Shown piece after piece: positions 47,048-57,087 of a DNA stretch of 64,000 nt. A program made the translations under genes and the position numbers. Every line of letters begins with the position of its first letter. Position 1 is the first letter of the stretch. The notes under the pieces are model-generated. The model had not been told where the DNA came from. It made no database searches and was given only the letters and a program-made list of their open reading frames with translations. Source of the DNA: Klebsiella oxytoca (lineage in GTDB: Bacteria > Pseudomonadota > Gammaproteobacteria > Enterobacterales > Enterobacteriaceae); contig NZ_CP046115.1 of the NCBI RefSeq assembly GCF_009707385.1, positions 2,356,001 to 2,420,000 of the forward strand. Direction: 5' to 3'.

Positions 47048-47332
47048 TTACAGCGGAAGGAGTCGGTTATATCGAGCGATATAGTCTTTGGGCGTAATTT
47101 CCAGCATTCCGCCATCGTGATGGTTAGCGATATAAGTTCGCAGTACCAGGCCGCTTTTATGCGGGGTTATTTCCCAGCCCTGTTGCCGATAGGAATCCTC
47201 GGTTGAGCGAATCATCAGGTCTGAAAAGATCATCATCACCGAGAGGGCCGGAGCTTTGTGGCTCTTCATGGTATGGACCAGGCTGACGTGTGCTGCATAG
47301 CGGCTAAGCGTGGAGGAGTTAACCGGAATCAT
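47048..47332 (-). CDS. Hypothetical protein
   Basis: This 94-residue frame is unrecognised. It is soluble, basic in the first half, and ends TPKDYIARYNRLLPL. Later in-frame methionines (47272, 47236) are possible starts, as no strong ribosome-binding site precedes 47332. It lies upstream of sapA on the same strand and is followed by a strong hairpin. Confidence 0.5.
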   Translation of the reverse strand: MIPVNSSTLSRYAAHVSLVHTMKSHKAPALSVMMIFSDLMIRSTEDSYRQQGWEITPHKSGLVLRTYIANHHDGGMLEITPKDYIARYNRLLPL

Positions 47333-47502
47333 CTGTATTTTCAGTCCATTGGCTCAAGATGCGCAGATGATAGTTCACATCAAGGAATCTTACTAGTTAC
47401 AATTTTTTAACCATCATCGGATGGTTTCGCTCTTTTGAAAGTCTCATTCCTCGTCCGTGCTGACGCTGATAGAAGAGTGGGCTGTTGTGACACTGTCACT
47501 GA

Positions 47503-49809
47503 TTAATCACCGAGAGAAGTAAATTCATATAGCGCCAGCGCGTTGCTCTCCAGCGAGTCGACGAGCAGCCAACGGTCGCGGTCCGGCGTTTCTTCACTGA
47601 CCCGCAGCGCCGGGCGCGCGCGGTGCATCAGCCAGCGATAGTCTTCATCATCGGGCCCGCTTTGGCTACGGAAATTATCGAACAGCGGGAAGAGCGCGCC
47701 GTGCTGTCGATCGAACAGGTGCTGTTTGATTCGCCAGCGCCCCTCAAGGCCACTGATATGCACGCTCCAGGGCTGGCTGAAGCGCTGAATAAACGCCTCT
47801 TCGCTGGAGAGCCAGGGGTTAAACACGACCGTATTGCGCAACAGCAGCTGGAAATTGTCGTTATCGCGCAGTAGCAGCAAATTTTTGTCGTTGATTACCA
47901 CCTCACCCCGCAGCCTGTGCCATAACCACAAAACCCAGTAGACCGGGCGCGGCAGACCGTGGAGATAGTGCAGCGCCAGGCTTGAGGTATCAAGCTTGCC
48001 GTTAGCTCGAGCTTCTCCCTGCAAACCTGAATTCAGCCAGAACCCTGCTAGCCATACCTGATCCGCCAGCCCCAGCAGATTATCCATCAGCAGCGCGCCG
48101 CGAAAGAAACGGCCGTTGGTATCGCGGGTATCGCCGGTCAGGGTATTCCATGAGAGTAGCCAGATCGGCAGCAGAAGCTGCCGCTGGCGCAGCGCGCTGT
48201 GCAGCTTGCGCAATTTGTGGACCGGGTAGTGTTCGCTGGCGGCCAGATTCTGGCCGTCAACCTGCGCCAGATCCAGCAGTTCGTTGGCATCGGCCTGGCA
48301 GGCAAGAAAATCAGCCTCTGCCAGCAGCGGCGAATGCAGAAGAGGATCGTCCTCAACCGACTGCGGAAAACGATGCCAGATCCCCAGCGCCGACTGCGGC
48401 GAAAATTTGTGCAGGATCGACTTTTGTTGCTGCCACGCGTGATCCCGAGCGTCATCGCTGGCCTGAGGAGACCAGTGCCAGACAAAACGCCAGCTGGCCA
48501 GAGTGGCCGGCGGAAAATGGTTGGCGGATAAACGCAGAAAGCGTTGAAGCAGATCGCCGCGAGTGGTAAGCCCGGTATGCAGTATTACCGCCCAGCCCAT
48601 GGTCGCCAGCCAGCTAAATATATGCTGCAGATTGTACCAGCAGGCGTATCCGGTCATTTGCGGATCGTCCCAGCCGGTACCAAACAGACGGCTACTCAGA
48701 AAAGGATCGTGGATATCGATGGCGAAAATGGGGAGCGAGGCGTGCAGCTGCTCCAGCTCGCGGCGAATATCCTCGCGTAGCAGATCGTCGAGTTCACGAA
48801 CGGTAACCACCATTCGGGTATGACGCAGCGGCGCGGCGCGAGCCGGTAGCTGACGCAGATCAAGATGGCGGGTTTGCTGGGGATTAAGGCGCAGCGGCGG
48901 GCTATCCACGCCGTGAGCTGGCGGCGCGTTAAGCCGGGAGTAAAGACGGTCGAATGACACCGCCTGCCAGCGATCGGGCTGATGGCCAGGCGGACGGGGT
49001 GATTCAACCGCGGGCTGCGCTTGCCGCTGGCGAAACTGGCGTGGTGTCAGACCATGCTCGCGTTTAAACAGGTCACTCATCACCCGGCTGCTGGCGAAAC
49101 CATGCTGCTGCGCTATTTGCTGTATTGACTTGCGGGTGGTCGTCAGCTGTTCGGCTGCTTTGCGCAGCCGCAGCCCGGTGATGTACTGCATAAAGCTAAT
49201 GCCTACCTCTTTACGAAACAGACGCGACAACCAGGCTTCAGAAACAAACTCCGCTGCGGCTATCTCCTGCAGCGACAGTCGCCGTTGAAAGTTGCCGTCG
49301 ATTCGTGCCACCACTCTGTTGATTCGCTGACTCCGACGTTCAGCGCCGCGCGGTGGCTGGGCCGTCAGAGGATGGCGGAATCGTGAGGCCAGCAGAAGGG
49401 CGATTTCGCTGAGCCAGCGGTTGGCTTCCAGCCGGTAGTGGGTTTGCGGATTGACCAGATTAAGAACCAGCAGCTGCCGCATCAAATGACGCAGCGAGTC
49501 TTCGGCATCGGCCGTTTCAGGGCGGCTCTGATAATCGCTGGAGAAAAAATCACCGTCGAGGCGCGTTAGCCACCCGGCGCTTAGCGACAACGCCATCACT
49601 ACATTTGCCGTTTTGCTGCTCAGGCTCCAGCGGTGGTCGCGATTGACTATCGCCAGTTCATCAGCCTGCAGGCCTTGATGTTGAGCGCCGTGGTGCAGTT
49701 CCACGCTGCCTTCAAGCAACCATATCAGCGTCAGGCCATCGGTTTCCTCCTGACTTAACTGCCGGATATCGCGAACCGCAACCTTAAAGTCTACTGAATG
49801 GTGCTCCAC
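47503..49809 (-). CDS. AraC-family regulator with C-terminal GH39-like domain
   Basis: The 768-residue protein has an N-terminal cupin-like sensor (about residues 10-110), a double helix-turn-helix AraC domain (about 165-265: ISLQEIAAAEFVSEAWLSRLF-type first helix, then IQQIAQQHGFASSRVMSDLF and FKREHGLTPRQFRQ), and a long C-terminal region resembling a GH39/beta-xylosidase-type TIM barrel. Start choice: GTG 49809 has AGGAGGT 5 bases upstream; the longer ATG at 49854 would place a near-perfect palindrome in the coding sequence. It is divergent from an M20 peptidase-MFS operon, which it most likely regulates. Catalytic glutamates of GH39 were not verified. Confidence 0.78.
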   Translation of the reverse strand: MEHHSVDFKVAVRDIRQLSQEETDGLTLIWLLEGSVELHHGAQHQGLQADELAIVNRDHRWSLSSKTANVVMALSLSAGWLTRLDGDFFSSDYQSRPETADAEDSLRHLMRQLLVLNLVNPQTHYRLEANRWLSEIALLLASRFRHPLTAQPPRGAERRSQRINRVVARIDGNFQRRLSLQEIAAAEFVSEAWLSRLFRKEVGISFMQYITGLRLRKAAEQLTTTRKSIQQIAQQHGFASSRVMSDLFKREHGLTPRQFRQRQAQPAVESPRPPGHQPDRWQAVSFDRLYSRLNAPPAHGVDSPPLRLNPQQTRHLDLRQLPARAAPLRHTRMVVTVRELDDLLREDIRRELEQLHASLPIFAIDIHDPFLSSRLFGTGWDDPQMTGYACWYNLQHIFSWLATMGWAVILHTGLTTRGDLLQRFLRLSANHFPPATLASWRFVWHWSPQASDDARDHAWQQQKSILHKFSPQSALGIWHRFPQSVEDDPLLHSPLLAEADFLACQADANELLDLAQVDGQNLAASEHYPVHKLRKLHSALRQRQLLLPIWLLSWNTLTGDTRDTNGRFFRGALLMDNLLGLADQVWLAGFWLNSGLQGEARANGKLDTSSLALHYLHGLPRPVYWVLWLWHRLRGEVVINDKNLLLLRDNDNFQLLLRNTVVFNPWLSSEEAFIQRFSQPWSVHISGLEGRWRIKQHLFDRQHGALFPLFDNFRSQSGPDDEDYRWLMHRARPALRVSEETPDRDRWLLVDSLESNALALYEFTSLGD

Positions 49810-49824
49810 CGCCGACCTCCTGAA

Positions 49825-49852
49825 GACAAAAAACAACGTGTTGTTTTTTGTC
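49825..49852. promoter_or_regulatory. 28-base palindrome in the regulator-M20 intergenic region
   Basis: Two 13-base arms (49825-49837 and 49840-49852) are perfect inverted repeats separated by 2 bases. It lies between the regulator's ribosome-binding site and the divergent M20 gene. It could be an operator or, given the A and T runs on both arms, a hairpin in the leader RNA. Confidence 0.65.
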
Positions 49853-49979
49853 ATAACCGTTTTGTATGAAAAACACTCATTAATAATCCGTCACTATAAA
49901 ACAAAAAAGCGCATTTTAAAGCCGTCAGGGATGCATAAACTCGAATGTGTCGTGCAAACACAACACAGGAATAATAAAA

Positions 49980-51149
49980 ATGACACACCCGATTATTGAG
50001 GCATTACAGGTTAACGAGGCGCAGTTTGTTGCGCTTCGCCGCCGTTTCCACCAGCAGCCGGAAATCGGTTTTGAAGAGCATAAAACCAGCGAGGAGGTTG
50101 CCCGTCTGCTCGGCGAGTGGGGCTATCAGGTTCATCGCGGTCTGGCGGGCACCGGCGTGGTCGCTACCTTAAGCGTGGGAAACGGTAAAAAACGGCTGGG
50201 ACTACGGGCGGATATGGACGCGCTGCCGATGCAGGAGATGAGCGGCAAAGCGTGGTCCAGCCAGGTCGACGGGCGTTTTCACGGCTGTGGTCATGATGGC
50301 CACACCACCACCTTACTGTATGCCGCTGAATACCTGGCGCGCACCCGACAGTTTAACGGCACGCTGCAGCTTATTTTCCAGCCTGCAGAAGAACTGCTTT
50401 ATGGCGGTCGAGTGATGCTGGAGGACGGCCTGTTTGAACAGTTTCCCTGCGATGCCATTTTTGGGCTGCATAATATGCCGGGGCAGCCGACAGGCAGAAT
50501 AGGCCTGCGCGACGGTGCGATGATGGCCTCCTCCGATACGTTGCATATTGAGGTCAAAGGTGTGGGAGGACACGGGGCGGTGCCGGAGCACACCGTCGAT
50601 GCCACCCTCGTTGCTTGTCATATCACCCTGGCGCTGCAATCCATCGTTTCCCGAAATATCACGCCGTTTGAACCGGTGGTGGTGACCGTGGGCAGCATTC
50701 AGGCCGGGCACGCGCCGAACATTATCAACGACAAGGTGTTAATGAAACTCACGGTGCGCACGCTGAATGAACAGGTCCGCGAGACGGTATTGCATCGCAT
50801 TCATGATATTGCCGTCGCTCAGGCCGAAAGTTTCAACGCCAGCGCAACTTTAACGCACGTTAACGGCAGCCCGGTTTTAAGAAATAACCCGGCAGCCAAT
50901 GAGATGGTCCGTCAGGTAGCGACCTCGCTGTTTGGCGAGACGCAGGTCGGTGAGGTGAAGCCGTTTATGGGCAGCGAAGATTTTGCCTTTATGCTCGAAC
51001 GCAATCCGAACGGCTGCTATTTCACCATCGGGGCCGGAGATGAAGCGGATCGCTGTATGGTGCATAACCCGGGATACGACTTCAACGATGCCCTGCTGCT
51101 GAAAGGCGCCGCGCTGTGGTGCGCCCTGACGGAACACTATTTGCGTTAA
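49980..51149 (+). CDS. M20D-family amidohydrolase/peptidase
   Basis: The 389-residue enzyme belongs to the IAA-amino acid hydrolase/hippurate hydrolase group (M20D). Metal-site motifs are visible: DMDALPM, HGCGHDGHT, FQPAEE and the C-terminal MGSEDFAF. It would cleave N-acyl amino acids or similar amides in the cytoplasm; substrate is unknown. An in-frame start at 49947 exists, but AGGAATAAT before ATG 49980 supports this one. The MFS gene follows after 24 bases, so they form an operon. Confidence 0.85.
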   Translation: MTHPIIEALQVNEAQFVALRRRFHQQPEIGFEEHKTSEEVARLLGEWGYQVHRGLAGTGVVATLSVGNGKKRLGLRADMDALPMQEMSGKAWSSQVDGRFHGCGHDGHTTTLLYAAEYLARTRQFNGTLQLIFQPAEELLYGGRVMLEDGLFEQFPCDAIFGLHNMPGQPTGRIGLRDGAMMASSDTLHIEVKGVGGHGAVPEHTVDATLVACHITLALQSIVSRNITPFEPVVVTVGSIQAGHAPNIINDKVLMKLTVRTLNEQVRETVLHRIHDIAVAQAESFNASATLTHVNGSPVLRNNPAANEMVRQVATSLFGETQVGEVKPFMGSEDFAFMLERNPNGCYFTIGAGDEADRCMVHNPGYDFNDALLLKGAALWCALTEHYLR

Positions 51150-51173
51150 TTTCCGCAACGAGAGGACCCTGTT

Positions 51174-52565
51174 ATGAGTTCTGTATCGCTAAGCGAAGCG
51201 CAGTTCGTCGGCACCGATCGTCTGCTGACGGGGATTGTATTGAGCGTTCTGACCTTCTGGCTGTTTGCTCAGTCGGTCATTAACGTGGTTCCGGCAATGA
51301 AAAGCAGCCTTGATATTTCGCTGGAAACGCTGACTCTGGCGGTGAGCCTGAGCGCCTTATTCAGCGGCTGCTTTGTGGTGGCCAGCGGCGGTCTGGCGGA
51401 TAAATTTGGCCGTATGCGTATGACCACGCTAGGGTTGATTCTGAGCATTATCGGCAGCGCGATGCTGGTTCTGTCGCAGGGACCAGCGCTATTTCTGTGC
51501 GGGCGCGTTTTACAGGGGCTTTCCGCCGCCTGCATTATGCCGGCGACGCTGGCGCTAATAAAAACCTGGTACGAGGGCAAATCACGGCAGCGGGCGGTGA
51601 GCTTCTGGGTTATCGGATCGTGGGGCGGCAGCGGGCTGTGTTCGTTTGTCGGCGGAGCAATTGCCACCGGTCTGGGCTGGCGTTGGATCTTTGTTTTTTC
51701 CATTGCGGTAGCGCTGGCGGCGCTATTCTTGCTGCGCGGTACTCCGGAAAGCCGTAGCGCCAGCGCACAGCAGCATAAGCTGGATATCAGCGGACTGCTT
51801 AGTCTGATCCTTTCTCTGGTGCTGTTGAATCTGTTTATCAGTAAAGGTCACGGCTGGGGCTGGAGCAGCGCCATCTCGCTGGCGATGCTGACCGGCGCGC
51901 TGGCGGCGGGGTTATTTTTTATCCGCAGCGGCCGGCGCAAAGGCGACGCGGCGCTGATTGATTTTGCGCTGTTCCGTAACCGGGCCTACAGCGCTGCGGT
52001 GCTGTCGAACTTTATGCTTAACGGCGCCATCGGTACCATGATGATTGCTAGCATCTGGTTGCAGCAGGGGCATCAGCTTAGCCCCCTGCAGAGCGGAATG
52101 ATGACGCTTGGCTATCTGGTCACCGTTCTGGCGATGATCCGCGTGGGTGAGAAGCTACTGCAACGCTACGGCGCGCGTTTGCCGATGATGACCGGTCCGG
52201 TCTTTACCGCGCTCGGCATTCTCTTTATCTCGTGTACATTTCTCGATAAATCGACCTATGTCGTTACGGTTTTTTTCAGCAACGTGCTGTTTGGTTTCGG
52301 GCTCGGCTGCTACGCCACCCCTTCAACGGATACGGCGGTGGTCAACGCTCCGGAGGGTAAGGTCGGCGTGGCTTCGGGGATCTATAAAATGGGAAGCTCG
52401 CTCGGTGGGGCGATGGGCATCGCCGTGACGGCGTCACTTTTTGCACTGTTTTTACCGCTGGGGATGGCGCGCGCGGCGCAGTATGCGCTGTGGTTTAACG
52501 CCGCGCTCTGTCTCGGGTCAATAGCGGTCAGCGCGCTGCTGCTGCCGCGCGACGCTCAAAGCTGA
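51174..52565 (+). CDS. MFS transporter, DHA2-type
   Basis: The 463-residue protein has about 14 hydrophobic segments and the MFS motif A region GGLADKFGRMRMTT, followed by RVLQGLSAACIMPATLALI, the layout of DHA2 drug or metabolite exporters. It is in operon with the M20 enzyme and likely moves its substrate or product. An AGAGGACC site precedes the ATG. Its 3' end overlaps the convergent pspF by 10 bases. Confidence 0.85.
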   Translation: MSSVSLSEAQFVGTDRLLTGIVLSVLTFWLFAQSVINVVPAMKSSLDISLETLTLAVSLSALFSGCFVVASGGLADKFGRMRMTTLGLILSIIGSAMLVLSQGPALFLCGRVLQGLSAACIMPATLALIKTWYEGKSRQRAVSFWVIGSWGGSGLCSFVGGAIATGLGWRWIFVFSIAVALAALFLLRGTPESRSASAQQHKLDISGLLSLILSLVLLNLFISKGHGWGWSSAISLAMLTGALAAGLFFIRSGRRKGDAALIDFALFRNRAYSAAVLSNFMLNGAIGTMMIASIWLQQGHQLSPLQSGMMTLGYLVTVLAMIRVGEKLLQRYGARLPMMTGPVFTALGILFISCTFLDKSTYVVTVFFSNVLFGFGLGCYATPSTDTAVVNAPEGKVGVASGIYKMGSSLGGAMGIAVTASLFALFLPLGMARAAQYALWFNAALCLGSIAVSALLLPRDAQS

Positions 52566-53530
52566 TGCTTTTTCAGCAATGCTCTCAGCTGGTGGTAGGT
52601 CAGCCCCAGTAGCTCGGCCGCCTGTTTTTGATTGTACTTCGCCTGCTCAAGGCTTCTCTCGAGCAGGCTTTTTTCTTGTTCCTGCTGGAAAGCGCGCAAA
52701 TCGAGGGGCAGAGCGGGACCGGGCGTCTTCTCCGCTGCGGCGACCGGCGCAGCGTGCTGCTGGCGAAAGGGGTTAATAATAATGTTATCCAGCTCGCTTT
52801 CGCTGCTGCCGTGGCGGTAAACCGAGCGTTCAACCACGTTTTTTAATTCACGGATATTCCCCGGCCAACGGTAGTTTTGCAGCGTCGCGGCGGCTTGTTC
52901 GCTAAAGCCTGGAAACAGCGGCAGTCCGAGCTCACGGCACATCTGGATAGCAAACTGCGTGGCGAGCAGCATGATGTCGCTCTGACGCTCGCGCAGAGGA
53001 GGCAGCTGCACCACATCGAAAGCCAGCCTGTCGAGAAGGTCGGCGCGAAAAAGCCCATCTTCCACCATTTGCGGCAGATCGGCGTTGGTGGCACACACCA
53101 GACGGACGTTGACCTGCAGCGGCTGGCTGCCGCCGACTCGCTCCAGTTCGCCATATTCAATGACGCGCAGCAGCTTTTCCTGTACCAGCATCGGTGCGGT
53201 CGCCAGTTCATCAAGAAACAGGGTACCGCCGTCGGCGCGTTCGAAGCGCCCCGGATGACGTTTACTGGCTCCCGTAAATGCCCCGGCCTCATGACCGAAT
53301 AACTCCGAGTCGAGCAAATTTTCATTGAGCGCCGCGCAGTTCAGCGAAATAAACGGCCCCTGCCAGCGGGAAGAGAGAAAGTGCAGGCGGCTGGCGATCA
53401 GCTCCTTGCCGGTACCGCGCTCGCCGATGACCAGCACCGGTTTGTCGAGCGGCGCCAGCCGGGAGACCTGTTCCAGTACTTCAAGAAAGCTATTGGCCTC
53501 GCCGAGCAGGTTGTCTTTGTAATCCGCCAT
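52556..53530 (-). CDS. pspF: PspF, sigma-54 activator of the phage shock operon
   Basis: PspF is a AAA+ enhancer-binding protein that activates pspA and is held off by PspA. The 324-residue protein lacks a receiver domain, as expected. It shows Walker A GERGTGKE, the sigma-54 contact GAFTGA, Walker B GGTLFLDEL and a C-terminal Fis-type helix-turn-helix. The start at 53530 aligns with E. coli MAEYKDNLLGEAN; an ATG five codons upstream is in frame and cannot be excluded. It is divergent from pspA. Confidence 0.96.
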   Translation of the reverse strand: MADYKDNLLGEANSFLEVLEQVSRLAPLDKPVLVIGERGTGKELIASRLHFLSSRWQGPFISLNCAALNENLLDSELFGHEAGAFTGASKRHPGRFERADGGTLFLDELATAPMLVQEKLLRVIEYGELERVGGSQPLQVNVRLVCATNADLPQMVEDGLFRADLLDRLAFDVVQLPPLRERQSDIMLLATQFAIQMCRELGLPLFPGFSEQAAATLQNYRWPGNIRELKNVVERSVYRHGSSESELDNIIINPFRQQHAAPVAAAEKTPGPALPLDLRAFQQEQEKSLLERSLEQAKYNQKQAAELLGLTYHQLRALLKKHQL

Positions 53531-53628
53531 GATGAATTTCGCCATTTAGTAGTGTGATTCACCAGGTCACTGTAGCAATGTGCCGGCCAGATAACAACCA
53601 CACCTATTAAAATCAATAACATAAAAAG

Positions 53629-53645
53629 TTGGCACGGCATTTGTA
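53629..53645 (+). promoter_or_regulatory. Sigma-54 promoter of pspA
   Basis: TTGGCACGGCATTTGTA carries the -24 element TGGCAC and a -12 TTG(T), 53 bases before the pspA ATG, matching the known arrangement of psp promoters. PspF binding sites are expected further upstream between 53531 and 53628. Confidence 0.88.
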
Positions 53646-53649
53646 TTAG

Positions 53650-54366
<717 letters not shown>

Positions 54367-54416
54367 TGTATTCGGGCGGCACCGAGACGTGCCGCCGCCA
54401 TCTGCAAGGAGTTCAT

Positions 54417-54641
54417 ATGAGCATGCTTTTTCTCGCCATCCCTTTGACGTTGTTTGTGCTGTTTGTTTTGCCGGTCTGGCTCTGGCTGCATTACAACAAC
54501 CGCACCGCCAGCGGCAGCTTATCGCAGAATGAACAGCAGCGTCTGCTGCAGCTGACCGATGACGCGAAGCGTATGCGCGAACGTATTCAGGCGCTGGAAG
54601 CCATTCTTGATGCAGAGCATCCGAACTGGAGAGAGAAATAA
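54417..54641 (+). CDS. pspB: PspB, phage shock protein B
   Basis: PspB is a 74-residue membrane protein that with PspC senses envelope stress and recruits PspA. It has an N-terminal membrane helix (residues 4-24) and a C-terminal amphipathic helix ending DAEHPNWREK. AAGGAG 7 bases upstream sets the start. Its stop overlaps the pspC ATG by one base. Confidence 0.96.
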   Translation: MSMLFLAIPLTLFVLFVLPVWLWLHYNNRTASGSLSQNEQQRLLQLTDDAKRMRERIQALEAILDAEHPNWREK

Positions 54642-55000
54642 TGGGTGGACTGGATTTGAGTAAAAAACTGTGGCGTATTCCGCAGCAGGGCATGGTGAAA
54701 GGCGTTTGCGCCGGTATTGCGCAATATCTTGACGTGCCGGTTAAGCTGGTGCGTCTGATTACCGTACTGGCAATGATCTTTGGCCTGTTCCTGTTTGTGG
54801 TGGTGGCCTACATCATTCTCTCGTTTGCGCTGGATCCGATGCCCGAAAGCGAACTGTATGGTGAAAAAATGCCGAGCAGCGGGGAGCTGTTAGCGGCGGC
54901 GGATAAAGAGCTGGCGGCCGGTGAGCGTCGTTTGCGCGAAATGGAGCGCTACGTTACCTCCGATACCTTCTCGTTACGTAGCCGTTTTCGTCAGCTGTAA
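54641..55000 (+). CDS. pspC: PspC, phage shock protein C
   Basis: PspC is a 119-residue polytopic sensor. The PspC domain is visible: GMVKGVCAGIAQYLDVPVKL, then membrane helix LITVLAMIFGLFLFVVVAYI, and a charged C-terminal helix. It is coupled to pspB and works with it. Confidence 0.96.
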   Translation: MGGLDLSKKLWRIPQQGMVKGVCAGIAQYLDVPVKLVRLITVLAMIFGLFLFVVVAYIILSFALDPMPESELYGEKMPSSGELLAAADKELAAGERRLREMERYVTSDTFSLRSRFRQL

Positions 55001-55018
55001 TTGAAATTGAGGTTAACG

Positions 55019-55249
55019 ATGAACATGAAATGGCAGCAGGCCGGGCAAAAAGTTAAACCGGGTCTGAAAATCGCAGGAAAGCTGGTGCTGCTCACCGCGC
55101 TGCGCTACGGTCCGGCAGGCGTCGCAGGCTGGGCGGTAAAATCCGTCGCGCGTCGGCCGCTGAAAATGCTGCTGATGCTTGTTCTGGAACCGATGCTCAG
55201 CCGGGCAGCGCTGCGGTTTTCTAAACGTCGCGGATGGCGTATGTTATGA
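55019..55249 (+). CDS. pspD: PspD, phage shock protein D
   Basis: The 76-residue inner-membrane-associated protein contains the conserved [20 protein letters not shown] segment and a hydrophobic C-terminal region. Its function is poorly known. ATG 55019 preceded by GAGG gives the family start; a TTG 18 bases upstream is in frame. Confidence 0.93.
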   Translation: MNMKWQQAGQKVKPGLKIAGKLVLLTALRYGPAGVAGWAVKSVARRPLKMLLMLVLEPMLSRAALRFSKRRGWRML

Positions 55250-55282
55250 GGGCCTAAAAACTCACTCTATCAGGAAGATAAA

Positions 55283-55600
55283 ATGCTACGAAAATGGCTT
55301 CTCGGTTTAGCGCTGGCGGTTGCCTTACCCGTATCCGCGGCGGAGCACTGGATTGACGTGCGTATTCCGCAGCAGTATCAAAAAGAACACGTTGAGGGCG
55401 CGGTGAATATCCCGCTGGCGGAACTAAAAACGCGCATTGCGGCCGAAGTGCCGGATAAAAACGATACCATTAACGTCTATTGCAACGTTGGTCGACAGTC
55501 GGGTCAGGCCCAGCAAATGTTGACCGAAATGGGCTATACGCAGGTGGTGAATGCCGGTGGGCTTAGCCAGATAGATCGGCCGAAAAGCGCCAGTAAATAA
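55283..55600 (+). CDS. pspE: PspE, periplasmic rhodanese
   Basis: PspE is a single-domain thiosulfate sulfurtransferase exported to the periplasm. The 105-residue precursor has a signal peptide (residues 1-19, LGLALAVALPVSAAE) and the rhodanese active-site loop YCNVGRQSG with the catalytic cysteine. It is the last gene of the psp operon, followed by a hairpin. Confidence 0.95.
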   Translation: MLRKWLLGLALAVALPVSAAEHWIDVRIPQQYQKEHVEGAVNIPLAELKTRIAAEVPDKNDTINVYCNVGRQSGQAQQMLTEMGYTQVVNAGGLSQIDRPKSASK

Positions 55601-55605
55601 TCTTC

Positions 55606-55625
55606 AGCCCCGTCGCAGCGGGGCT
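55606..55625 (+). terminator. Terminator after pspE
   Basis: A 7-bp GC-rich stem (55606-55612 with 55619-55625) lies 6 bases beyond the pspE stop. The following T content is weak, so some readthrough into ycjX is possible. Confidence 0.7.
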
Positions 55626-55689
55626 ATTGCACTCTATTGATTAGTCCTCATATGTATTTCCCCCGTTCTTCAGGCTCAACAGGATGGCG

Positions 55690-57087
55690 ATGAAGCGACT
55701 CAAAACAGAATTTAATGCGCTGGTTAATCGTGGGGTTGACCGGCATCTTCGTCTGGCCGTCACCGGCCTCAGCCGCAGCGGCAAGACCGCCTTTATCACC
55801 GCGCTGGTCAATCAGCTGCTGAATATTCACGCCGGCGCGCGGCTACCGCTGCTCAGTGCGGCCAGAGAAGAGCGCCTGCTGGGCGTCAAACGCGTACCGC
55901 AGCGGGATTTCGGCATACCGCGCTTCACCTATGATGAAGGCCTGGTCCAGCTGTACGGCCAGCCGCCGGTCTGGCCGACGCCCACCCGCGGCGTCAGCGA
56001 AATCCGCCTGGCGCTGCGCTATCGCTCTGACGAGTCGCTGCTACGCCACTTTAAAGAGACGTCGACCCTGTATCTGGAGATTGTTGATTATCCTGGCGAG
56101 TGGCTGCTGGATCTGCCGATGCTGGCTCAGGATTATCTGACCTGGTCACGGCAGATGACCGGCTTGCTGCAGGGGCAGCGGGGGGAATGGTCTGCTCGCT
56201 GGCGGCAGTTATGCGAAGGGCTGGATCCGCTTGCTCCCGCCGATGAAAGCCGTCTGGCGGAGATCGCCGAGGCGTGGACCGACTATCTGCATACCTGTAA
56301 GCGTGAAGGGATGCACTTTATTCAGCCGGGGCGCTTTGTGCTGCCCGGCGAAATGGCCGGCGCTCCGGCGCTACAGTTCTTCCCCTGGCCAGACGTTGAT
56401 GCCTTTGGCGAGGCCAGGCTGGCGCAGGCGGACAAACAGACGAATGCCGGAATGCTGCGCGAGCGTTTTAAATACTACTGCGAGAAAGTGGTTAAAGGCT
56501 TCTACAAAGAGCATTTCCTGCGCTTTGACCGGCAAATCGTGCTGGTTGACTGTCTGCAGCCGCTTAACAGCGGACCACAGGCATTTAACGACATGCGCCT
56601 GGCGCTGACGCAGCTGATGCAAAGTTTCCACTATGGCCAGCGCACGCTGTTCCGTCGCCTGTTTTCGCCGGTTATTGATAAGCTGCTGTTTGCCGCGACC
56701 AAAGCGGATCACGTGACCGTCGATCAGCACAGCAATATGGTCTCGCTACTGCAGCAGCTGATTCAGGATGCCTGGCAGAACGCGGCTTTTGAAGGGATCA
56801 GTATGGACTGCCTGGGGCTGGCGTCGATTCAGGCGACGCAGAGCGGGCTTATCGAGGTGAACGGCGAAAAAATCCCCGCGCTGCGAGGCCACCGCTTAAG
56901 CGACGGACAGCCGTTGACCGTCTATCCAGGAGAGGTACCGGCCCGCCTGCCGGGGCAGGCATTCTGGGAGCAGCAGGGCTTTCAGTTTGAAAACTTCCGC
57001 CCGCAGGCGATGGACGTTGATAAACCGCTGCCGCATATTCGCCTCGATGCGGCGCTGGAATTTTTGATCGGAGATAAATTGCGATGA
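55690..57087 (+). CDS. ycjX: YcjX, P-loop NTPase of the Psp regulon
   Basis: YcjX is a DUF463 GTPase-like protein induced with the psp genes. The 465-residue product has the P-loop [10 protein letters not shown] near residue 27 and the DxxG-like DYPGEW. In E. coli ycjXF is sigma-54/PspF linked. ATG 55690 gives the family start; an ATG two codons upstream is also in frame. Its stop overlaps the ycjF start by 4 bases. Confidence 0.95.
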   Translation: MKRLKTEFNALVNRGVDRHLRLAVTGLSRSGKTAFITALVNQLLNIHAGARLPLLSAAREERLLGVKRVPQRDFGIPRFTYDEGLVQLYGQPPVWPTPTRGVSEIRLALRYRSDESLLRHFKETSTLYLEIVDYPGEWLLDLPMLAQDYLTWSRQMTGLLQGQRGEWSARWRQLCEGLDPLAPADESRLAEIAEAWTDYLHTCKREGMHFIQPGRFVLPGEMAGAPALQFFPWPDVDAFGEARLAQADKQTNAGMLRERFKYYCEKVVKGFYKEHFLRFDRQIVLVDCLQPLNSGPQAFNDMRLALTQLMQSFHYGQRTLFRRLFSPVIDKLLFAATKADHVTVDQHSNMVSLLQQLIQDAWQNAAFEGISMDCLGLASIQATQSGLIEVNGEKIPALRGHRLSDGQPLTVYPGEVPARLPGQAFWEQQGFQFENFRPQAMDVDKPLPHIRLDAALEFLIGDKLR

